Assembly (NCBI GenBank): GCA_947311845.1
Contig: CAMZMU010000071.1
Span: forward strand, 16,982,578 to 17,046,577
Origin: Poa pratensis
Lineage: Eukaryota > Streptophyta > Magnoliopsida > Poales > Poaceae
Reading direction: 5' to 3'
Length of the DNA stretch: 64,000 nt
In this document: positions 55,453 to 64,000 of the stretch, in pieces
Layout of the letters: the number at the start of each line of letters is the position of its first letter
Numbering within the stretch: the first letter of the stretch is position 1
Notes under the pieces: generated by a model
Database searches by the model: none
What the model saw: only the letters and a program-made list of their open reading frames with translations
Told to the model about the DNA's origin: nothing
Position numbers and translations under genes: made by a program

Positions 55453-56286
55453 GGGAAAATTGGTTTTTTACCCAGAAGTTGAGCGACCTTGGATTATGTA
55501 CCCAAAGTTGATTGTCAATTGGTTAAATATCTTCGAGGGATTCTGATGCAAATAAAACAACACTTGGCCCTGAATGTCAAAAACAAGATTCACCTAGCAA
55601 TCAACCGCAGAAACAGCAAGTCCGGTATGTGGAATCGGTGGTTCCAGGTAAAAAAAGAAAACGTCAATCCAGTGCGTGTGTCCTGGCCGGCGCACCTCGA
55701 CCAAGCTGCAGCGAGCAAGGGTGTGGATGGTAGTAGTATACTGGCAGGTAGGTGCTAGCTAGTTACAATGATCCACCTAACGATTAAGCCTAGCAGAGCG
55801 TATGGTTCGAAACTTTGGTGATGTAGTACGATCTAATCATCAAGCTGTGTAACGGCATGCATATTGAACATGCATGTACAGCAGCATTGAAAGAGCAGAT
55901 TCAATATGTACAGGCGGACGGCTCGATCCGGCCGGCAAGAACGCTGGTCACGAGCGGACGGCTCCAAATACGGGCAGGTGACCTCGACGGCGTTGCCCTG
56001 ACCAGCAACGTTGGGCACGCGAGAAGGTCGACGGGCGGGCGCTTGTTGAACTGCCTGGCGGCGGCGTGTTGCTACACGGCCAGACTTAAGACCCACGATC
56101 GAATATGGGCAGGTCTATGTAACGTACTAGATCCAATTGATCAATGGTTAGGTATAATTGCTTTCAGAACCCTATTAGATCTTTATTCTGTTTTCAAATG
56201 TGTATTGGATATTTAACCAATTGACAATCAACTTTGGGTACATAATCCAAGGTCGCTCAACTTCTGGGTAAAAAACCAATTTTCCC
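55453..56286. mobile_element. Mutator-like element (834 bp) with 78-bp perfect TIRs
   Basis: TIRs 55453-55530 and 56209-56286 are exact inverted copies, starting GGGAAAATTGGTTTTTTACC. 9-bp target duplication AAGATTTCA (55444-55452, 56287-56295). Copy 2 has the empty site near 60170 (GGATCAAAGATTCAGTGGGC). The interior (about 55531-56208) has a GC-rich block at 55900-56080 unlike its flanks, which may be captured gene sequence; no transposase seen. Confidence 0.95.
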
Positions 56287-57370
56287 AAGATTTCAGGGGC
56301 CACTTGAAGCTAATGACACATGAATCCCCCCGAATCATGACAGTAAATGGTTGATGTGCTCTCTCTCAGACGAAAGTAGAACGTAGGCATATGAGATTAG
56401 TATATCCCTATCTATTTGTGGATGTCCAAAGTTACGGACAGCCGGTAAATGGTCCTTCACAACTCACAAGCTACAAACCAGGATGGAAGCACCATTGGGA
56501 GAAGACGCGTTACGGACGCACGCTGAGGCATGAAGAACACGGGCAGCAATCTTGATGGGATACCCAACCTTCCCACTTGATCGAGATGTTGTGAAGGTAA
56601 CCTTCTGCTCCAAGAATCTGGGCCGAAATTGCCTGTGATCCGCGTCTGAAAGCTACAGTGTTTCCTGGACAAAGTTCCCATACCCCACCACCATGCCTAA
56701 CAGGAGGAACACATGCATGGCCGTATGTATTATACTGAAAGTCGTACGTACGTACGAGCATATTCTCTTCTTCTATAATTTCAGGAGTTCGCTGAGCTTT
56801 TGTTCTTCTGTTTTCAAGAAAGGCGAAAGGCGCCAGGACATGGAAAGTCGTAAAAACTCAGTCCTTAATTTTCAAATAGAAATAGAGAGCCAACTGCTCT
56901 GAGCATGTGTTATGTTATGCAGTCGCTGGCCGGGCGAGGCAATTATTCGGTAACCCCTGCCAAATTTCAGGGGGCCAACCAAATTGTGGTAGGATCAGCT
57001 AGCTTTGGTTTTTTATCCAAACTGAGCCCAAGCAACCCACGCCTGTAATAGTAGAATTTGTTCATGCCCTATCAGCAATGTATTCCTGATGAGCGATCAC
57101 ACTGTTGGCGAGACGTGTGCCGGCCGGCTGGCCGGGCCCGATCCCGTGCAGCACTGCCAAGTGCGCGCGGCGCCGACCCTGTCCCTCGCCGGCCGGTGGA
57201 TGGTCGGTTTCAAGCACCCGATCAGATCTCACCTCATCTCATCTCCAGTCCTGTGCACATCACAAATCGAATCGAACCCGGATCGACGGAGCGAGCATGA
57301 AATCAACAGCACGTTGCACGTACGCGCGGCGAGTGAGGATCATTGAACGGCTGGTGGAGACTAGCTAGAG

Positions 57371-57743
57371 AGTGGTAGGTGTTCGTATGTCCTGCCCTTT
57401 ATTCAGCGACTTGCTGGCTTCAAAGGTCTACATTTCCCTCGTCATTATCATGGGTTGTTTAGCGCAAAAACCAAAAGGGACATCACCGTATCTCCCTCCT
57501 GGCGGGAGCATATATGTCCATGCTGCGAAGTCATAGGATTAGGAAGACGCATCTTCTTCTTTATACCAACATGGTTGGTATTGTTTGCAGAGCGGCAGAG
57601 CCTACATAGTAGAGCTAATTATATCAGAAAAAACCTCGTTTCAGAAAAATAAATATAAGAAAAAAAAGGAGAACTAAAAAACGATGCGAACAGTGGAGCA
57701 GCATGCAACTTACAGTTTAGAGTAATGTATGATGAAATACCTT
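57371..57743. other. Spacer between the two duplicated units
   Basis: No gene or repeat recognised. Confidence 0.35.
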
Positions 57744-58918
57744 TTCGCGTTTCTAATGGATATATTTTTATCAGGTTTATTATCAAAAAATTAAACTAAT
57801 TTGGTGGCCCAATAAAATCATCTTTTTAGATCACCAAGTAAAGTCTCCATTTATTGCGAATAAAGCTTGTGCACCATATGGAGATGATCGACCCAGAGTT
57901 CAGTTACTTACATACCGAGCATACTCGATTATAAATATGGTTTCCTCTCTTGTCTCGTGGAATACAAAAAGAGACCTAAGTTTTGTCTCACTTGCTGACA
58001 GTTTTGTCGATGTCTTGTGTAGGAACTATTACTTGGAATGGGATGCACCTGGAATTCGAGTTGAAGGTGGGGCAACAAACATAGCTCATATACCTTCCTT
58101 GCTAGCAAATTTGATTATAATATGTCCACCGTGTCTGTCGAATGTGCTCGTAGAGATAGTATGTGCTTGTGAGCGTTTTCAAGGGTCAATGTATGTGCAT
58201 GTTTATGGCCGTCTACATTTCTGTTTATGCCTCGCACTTAGCTCATCGGATGGAAAACCTGTATGCAACACAACAAAATGAACTAGCCAATGGCGAGAGA
58301 GACAGAGAGAAAGTCATGTGTTCAAAATCCGTTTTGTTCTCTCCTCTATATACCGAGAACACACAAATAACACAAACGCCACACATCCAAATAAATAGGG
58401 TACGTGTTAAGTATCCACAAGCATGTTGACACATTCAAACAAAGTTAGTGCTTGAACTCGATTCACGCAACGCGCGTGCGATGCGTGGCGAAACGGGCGG
58501 CGGAGGAGGAGTGTGTGTAAACTGCTCCTGTGTGGATGTGTAAGAGCTTCCTTATAGCTTATAAGACAGTCCAACTCTTTCCCTGCTAAAAATGTGGGAT
58601 TAAACTCGGTCTCACTGTATATGTGATGCAACCAATCTGAACGGGCATTTGAGATTTTAAGCATTTGTTAGATTAAATGGAGCTAAGGCACGTAAAATGC
58701 AACAATTTCTCACACAATTTAGTTATTTCTCGGTGGTTATAGCTAAGTCGATGTTCATGGTCGTTCGACGACAATTATGTTATTCATTTGTATTTACACG
58801 GATCTCAATGACAATATTGAATGGTCCGTAGTCGACTTAGAAACAAGTGGTTTCTAATAGCCTGAGAATAGCAAAACCGTTGGACTTTCTAGAGAGCATG
58901 TTAACAAGTGGTTGGTAG

Positions 58919-60159
58919 TCTCCACTACTAATAAACACCAAAACTGGCGTTCGGCTAAAGTCACACCAATACATGCACCAACCACCGATCAAATCCTGCC
59001 TCACCCCCACTAAACAACTAACGATGGCCCCACAAAACAGAACTCCGGGTGCACTTAACAATTTCCGACGACGGAATAGTACTTCACCCCCGAGCAGTCC
59101 GTCCCGAGGAAAAAGGAAAAAAACTACAGGCCCAATTAAACCTCCCACTAATTGCTCAATTCGTACTCCCTCCGTCTAGGATTGTTAGTCCCGTATCCAC
59201 CAATAAAAGGAGGCAGTTTCGTTTCCTATTAATTACCGCAGCCATGCAAAACCTTTTCACACGGGAAAGATGGGAGAGATTTTAGGAAGAAAATAAATGA
59301 GGGAGAGAGAAAGGTGCGGCTGGGGGGTAATTTAGAGTTATTATGGCACGGTTTGTTATGGTAATAAATGATTACGAGCCTTATTTGAGCATAGTTTCCG
59401 GACAAATAATTTTTCACCCGGGGACTAACAATCATGGACGGAGGGAGTAACTCCCAGCCTCCACCTCGGCCTCACCGCCGCCCTCGCGCCGCTCCATGCC
59501 GGACGCCATACATTGTCGCTGCCACCCGACGGACACGCCGCGGTGCGCTGCGCCAAGCCAGACGTCGTTGTCGCCATCCTGTCGGGTCACCGCACATCTA
59601 CTCCCGCCGCCCAAAGGAACCACGAAGATCCTGAAAGTCCATGTCCAGCGGCGGAACACGGCACGCCGGTCGTGTTGTCCCTATTCCGAGCCCCTCCCCA
59701 TCGCCATGTCAACTGCAACGAAACTGCAAGTATTCTATAGGTCTACTCTCCACATGAGGCGACACCCTGCGTGCCTCTGGTTCTGCCAACTAAAGCCGTC
59801 ACAGCGGACCAGTGTAGGTCAGAACCCCTCTCCTTAACTCTTCTTTTATCTCCCCTAATTTCTATTCTTCACGAGCTCTGCAGGACTAAAATGGAGCGGG
59901 GACACCATGATGGATTTCTTGTTCTTTCGCTCCTGATCTATTTTCTTTTCCTAAACTACAACACCACGATAGATTAATTTTCACGATGCTCTTATGTGAT
60001 AATCTCTCAAGCTACGAACACCATCAGAAATAATCTTGGATATCTAGAAAAGAGCCATGATAGTCTTGTTCTATTTTATAAATATAGGGACAGGACTAAC
60101 AATTGGAAAAATATTGTGAAGTTATTGGAAATACGTGCGTGCACGTGCACACTAACTAG
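58919..60159 (+). mobile_element. Helitron (1241 bp) with nested Stowaway MITE
   Basis: Starts TCTCCACTACTAATAAACACC, the usual TC-type Helitron 5' end, and ends GTGCGTGCACGTGCAC (hairpin), then ACTAACTAG before a T. Copy 1 continues with the same TATCAGA flank at about 55426 without the insertion, confirming the 3' end. At the 5' side the host base is G rather than A, and about 40 bp of flank differ between copies. A GC-rich block at 59450-59830 may be captured gene sequence. No Rep/helicase is encoded. Confidence 0.8.
59166..59447. mobile_element. Stowaway-type MITE (282 bp)
   Basis: Terminal repeats CTCCCTCCGTC and GACGGAGGGAG, extended by TTGTTAGTCCC / GGGACTAACAA with small mismatches, and flanked by TA on both sides. 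Tc1/mariner superfamily, nested in the Helitron. Confidence 0.95.
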
Positions 60160-61310
60160 TATCAGAAAGGATCAAAGATTCAGTGGGCTAGTCGAAGCTA
60201 ATGATACATGCATCCTCCTGAATCACGGTAGTAAATGATTGATGTGCTCTCTCTCTAAAAACAAAGTAGAACGCATGTGAGGTTTGTATTATTCCTAGGT
60301 ATTTGTGGATGTCCAAAAATACATGCAGCCGGTACATGGTCGGTCACACTTACAAGTTACAACGAGGACGGAAGGCATTGGGAGAAGACGCGTTACGGAC
60401 GTTGAGGCAGGAAGAACACGGGCAACAATCTTCTTCCATGGGATACCCAACCTTCCCACTTGACTGATGGAGATGTTGTGAAACATAACCTTTTGCTCCA
60501 AGAATCTGAGCCCAAATTGGCTGTGATCGGCGTCTGAAAGCTACATTGTTTCCTCAACAAAGTTCCCATACCCACTCACCATGCCGAGCAGGAGTAACAC
60601 ATGCATGGCCGTATGGAGTACGTACGAGCAACCTCTCCCCATTTATAATTTCATTTAGGTGTTCGTGGAGCTTTTCTTCTGTTTTCAAGAAAGGCGAAAG
60701 GTGCCATGACCACGGAGAACAAAGGTGCCATGACCACGGAGATTAGAACACGGGAAACCCTAAAAAAATTAGTCCCTTTTACCAAATACTGGAATCAGAG
60801 TACCACTTAAGCATGTGTCATGCAGTCCGATGAAATTATGATAGTCACTGCTGTACTCAAAAGTTCCCGGAGAAATCAGAGAACCAAAATAGGCGCGCGG
60901 CAGGTGGGCTGTCCGGGCGAGCCAATTATTTGGTACTGATCCAAACACCTGCCAAATTTCAGGGGCCAACCAAATTGTTGGTAGGGTCAACTAGCTTCGA
61001 TTGTGATCCAAAAAGACCCTAATTAAGACACCCACGCCTGTCGTAGTACAGTGTGTTACCTTATCAGCAACGTATATTGTCCCGATGAGCGATCACACTG
61101 TTGCCGGCGGCCCGATCCCGTCCAACACTGCTAAGTGCGCTTGGCGGCGGCGTCGACCCTGTCCCTCGCCGCCGGTGGATGGTTGGTTTCAAACGCCCAA
61201 TCTCATCTCATCGCCTGTCCTGTGAGTGCGCACCACCAATCCGAATCGAATCGATGACAGACCGACCGACCGATCATCGACCCGAACCGACGCAGGCGAG
61301 TGACATGAAA

Positions 61311-61504
61311 GCAAGGGCCTTTTTAGCTTTCGAGGAGCTAGGTCAGGTTTTGAGTGTGATGCACCCATATGGGTCGGCAAGTGTTTTGCCAATTGGGGAG
61401 TGATAATGATCCGCATGCAGTTTTTGCGTGGGTTATAATGAACTTCTATTCTCTTCTTCTATATGAACAGGCACAGCTCCTACCGCGTTTCGCAAAAAAA
61501 AAAA
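61311..61504 (+). mobile_element. Short poly(A)-tailed retroinsertion
   Basis: About 194 bp absent from copy 1 (CATGAAATCAACAGC there), ending CACAGCTCCTACCGCG then A11 (61494-61504). Probably a 5'-truncated LINE or a SINE; no clear target duplication. Confidence 0.6.
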
Positions 61505-61560
61505 CAGCGCGTTGCACGTACGCGCGGCGTGTGAGGATCATCGAGCGGCGACTAGCTAAG

Positions 61561-62003
61561 GGCGCGTTTGGTAGCCCGCAGCTACCTTTGCACCCCTGTG
61601 GGACTTGGCCGGCCAGGGCCTGGTCTGGAAAAACCAGCCTCTGGATCTGGTAGTGCAGTCTGTTTGGTAGGTCGCATGGGGTTTTTTTTGTCCGAGCTGA
61701 AAACATGGAATCAACTGTTTGGTTATATGCTTTGCATGAGCTAATGCGACTAGGCGTGTGTTTGGTTAGGTGCAGAACAACCACTAAGGTAACCTCTTCT
61801 CTATTGAGGTGAGGTTACCAACCGTTGCATGGAAGCACAAGTACAAACTATTTGACATGACGACGATTAACAGCAGAAGTTATAGGACATAGTGCTAACA
61901 TAGACTCATAATCCAGTGCATAAACAATACGACAGCAGTGCTTAAACTAGTTGTCACCATGATAAACAAGACCTTGGTGCTAAGATAGACTCTTAATAGA
62001 CTA
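61561..62003. other. 3' flank of the B3 exon
   Basis: It contains four GTTTGGT strings (about 61566, 61671, 61720, 61755), the first in GGGCGCGTTTGGTAGCC, and an inverted repeat GGTAACCTC...GAGGTTACC at about 61789-61820. Probably remnants of small DNA transposons. No coding. Confidence 0.35.
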
Positions 62004-62427
62004 TTATACTGGTCCCTTCTTCTTCCTCACGTTCTGTGGGTCCTCGGTACATTGCTTCACCACCTCACATGCAGTTTTGTTGAAGATGGTCACCTTGTAC
62101 TCCTTGGCAGCGATCTTCTTGAACATCAGGAGGTAACCAATCTTGAGCTCATGAGCAATGGTAAATGCTGGCCACCCCCGATCAAGGCATGCTTTACCAT
62201 TCAGATCAGCCAGGGCGATTGTCCAGACGCACCATGTGTTCGTCCTGAGGGTGATCTCCCCAGGCACCTCACCCCAGTATGGCCTGAAGGCTTCAGGAAC
62301 AGGAAGCACCCCTAAGCCAGGGGCGACAAGCACCTTGCAGAAGTGGTTAGGGGACACTTCTTCCTTCATCCAGCCAACGTTGCCCTTGATCTTGGTGGGA
62401 GTTCCTCCAGCATCGGATTTGTCAACC
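62004..62427 (-). CDS. Last exon of a B3-domain DNA-binding protein gene (partial)
   Basis: The minus-strand exon is preceded by the acceptor GCTCGTAG at about 62428 and ends with TAA at 62004. It encodes a plant B3 domain of about 105 residues: SPNHFCKVLVAP, LPVPEAFRPYWGEVPGEITL, WTIALADLNGKACLDRGWPAF, HELKIGYLLMFKKI and YKVTIFNKTACEV, then a basic tail. B3 proteins bind DNA and act as transcription regulators in the nucleus. Upstream exons must lie at higher coordinates, and I could not identify them before 64000. It could be a functional REM-type gene or a fragment; no frame defect is seen. Confidence 0.7.
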
Positions 62428-64000
62428 TACGAGCATAAACAAATGGTTAAACTTTGTGAACATGACATCAATGGTTGAACAAGTTGACATGGCTCATACT
62501 AGCTACGACACATGTGTATCCAAGAAGTGTTTCCACACTACCAAGAGCTACGCACAAGAAACTACCTTGTACATTGCACAAGTTAGTAAGGAATCACTCC
62601 TTGCATAGAAGTGCCGTCACATTTTAATAATCGGCTAAAATTTTCAAAATGAGTAGCGAGCTTGTTCGTTTGTCTCAGTACATGTAGAGCCATGTATGCG
62701 CCTACTGACTAGCCCGCAAAAGAAAAAGAACAGTCACATCTGATTGTGGCTGCTTCATCCTTTTGTTGGCAGTCAGCAGGTGACGGCTCTAACACAAATC
62801 ATCATAGACCTAAAAGAGACGCCAAAGAAATTTGCCTCATAAGAAATAGCAAACAAAGATCTCAGGGAGACGAATCTGTACAGGACTAAGAGGTATGCAC
62901 AAGAATTGTACTTGTATATCGCTCTAGGTCCTATGCAAGTCGCCTCCCTGCACATATGTTATGCCACATTGTAATCATCGGCTTTGTGCAAAACAAACTC
63001 AATCTAGAACAACTCATCAGATTCCTCAGTTAGATAGTATAGTCAATTGTCTAACAAAAGTATGCACCGCATGACAACCAACAAAACCAAGTAGAAGACA
63101 CTAGTAAAGTTGTGCATGGTTCTTAATTTTGGTGGTTGCCTTGTGGTTACAGTGCCACATCTGACTCACAAATATAAAACCCTTCATCATTGGCCCAAAT
63201 TTCACCATTCAAGCCTCATATGTCATAGCCATCGGTGCGCAAAAAGAGTGTATACAAGAACGAAGTAGAAATAATAGCATTGTCCTTGCCATTACCCTTG
63301 GTTTTGTACACAATCTTCTTGCAAGTATGATGGCCTAGTTTAATCTTCGGGTAGCATGAAGAATACTCACGAACACACGAAAAGAAATTTGCCTCATAGT
63401 TCATAAAAAATCACAGATCAACTTTAGGACATTATAATTTGGGCCTCAGGCTTGCATTTGACAAATGGAAGAGATGATACTACTGAGCCAAGAACAGAGC
63501 ATAACCATTATGTTATTATGTTGTATGTTGCACAAGGTTCAGTAGTATAACCCCTTCCACGAAGGGCGCGTTTGGTAGCCACAGTTTCATCACTGGCCCA
63601 ACAAAATCAAGCAAATCAGAATAGACTCAATGGATGATCTCTTAGTACCACCAGTCGTGCACACATAATTTGCTGTGTACAATAGATGATACTAAGAGAC
63701 ACCCTTTGAATCAATTAGTTCATTGTCTAGGTTTAGCACATACACAAACACTTGCCTCAGAAATACATGGTAGACCTGGAACAACTATACCGAAAGGAGG
63801 GCACTGCACGAGCGCGTAAACAACTTCGGTATAGTTTCCCAAGGCCTACGAGAAGTGTTCATCACTCGCCACAACTAGAAAACGAACAATAAAACCACAG
63901 ATCAACTCCCAAATCAGACGAACCACGCAAATTTGTTCGGTTTTCACTTTATCCCAAACAAATCGTACTACGAATCGATGATTTTGCAACCATGGAAACC
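62428..64000. other. Intron or upstream region of the B3 gene
   Basis: AT-rich, with no supported exon. Degenerate direct repeats are seen: AAAGAAATTTGCCTCATA at about 62825 and 63384, and CACAAGAA...TTGTAC-like strings near 62555 and 62895. A second GGGCGCGTTTGGTAGCC lies at 63564-63580, in the same orientation as that at 61559. Confidence 0.4.

Larger units (their letters stand above)
44033..57370 (+). repeat. Tandem duplication unit, copy 1 (with three insertions)
   Basis: Without its insertions this copy is about 2.8 kb and aligns by eye with 57744-61560 along its whole length (e.g. AAACTAATTTGGTGGCCCAA, GTCGATGTCTTGTGTAGGAA, GCGATCACACTGTTG). Insertions in copy 1: Helitron 44322-44681, element F 45273-55080 and Mutator-like element 55453-56286. 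No convincing gene was identified in the unit; short GC-rich frames near 57058-57368 are not conserved in frame between copies. Confidence 0.85.
57744..61560 (+). repeat. Tandem duplication unit, copy 2 (with two insertions)
   Basis: Paralogue of copy 1. It lacks the small Helitron, element F and the Mutator-like element, but has its own Helitron (58919-60159) and a poly(A)-tailed insertion (61311-61504). Confidence 0.85.

Noticed and set aside
57058..57368. Three overlapping GC-rich frames of 80-87 aa
   Set aside because: In copy 2 (about 61080-61403) the matching sequence has indels that change the frame, so no protein is conserved.

Overview
This is nuclear DNA of a grass, most likely a Triticeae or other Pooideae species. 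The evidence is the repeat content: Athila-type LTRs beginning TGATACGTCTCCAACGTATC, Tat-lineage Ty3/gypsy elements with a spliced antisense gene, Stowaway and Mutator elements, Helitrons and grass-type LINE tails. Almost all of it is transposable elements, mostly nested and decayed. The only recognisable host-type coding sequence is one B3-domain exon near the right end. I see no rRNA or tRNA genes and no CRISPR array. Element names (S1, X, A, S2, S3, C, F) are mine.

Left half (1-41,092). S1 (1-6,208) is the 3' part of an Athila-lineage element coding only gag and protease. It sits in X, of which only the 3' end and 3' LTR remain (6,209-7,329). X sits in A, a Tat-lineage element (7,330 to about 19,071) with decayed gag-pol on the + strand and two antisense gene copies on the - strand. 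A also carries S3, a solo LTR of the S1 family (14,134-15,779, target duplication CCTGT). A abuts S2, a second Athila-lineage element (about 19,072-20,094 and 38,832-41,092). S2 is split by composite element C (20,129-38,826, target duplication GGTTG). C has two internal regions around a shared LTR; the left one is inverted, deleted and re-joined at microhomologies.

Middle (41,093-43,985). Two LINE 3' ends meet tail to tail, followed by a possible hAT-like remnant.

Right part (about 44,033-61,560). A roughly 3-kb non-coding unit occurs twice in tandem, and each copy took different insertions. Copy 1 has a 360-bp Helitron, the 9.8-kb Tat-lineage element F (45,273-55,080, minus strand, target duplication AATGT) and an 834-bp Mutator-like element with 78-bp perfect terminal repeats. 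Copy 2 has a 1.24-kb Helitron containing a Stowaway MITE, and a short poly(A) insertion. Each copy shows the empty site for the insertions of the other, so most of these boundaries can be read to the base.

The most unusual items are: (i) F keeps one gag-protease-integrase reading frame from which the reverse transcriptase was removed in frame; (ii) the antisense spliced gene, with its own TATA-like box, is retained in three Tat families; (iii) an Athila LTR family has a primer-binding-site-like sequence inside the LTR; (iv) polypurine-tract-like motifs recur inside three elements; (v) composite C has a template-switch architecture. None is claimed as a wholly new system. They are element-biology observations that alignment could settle.
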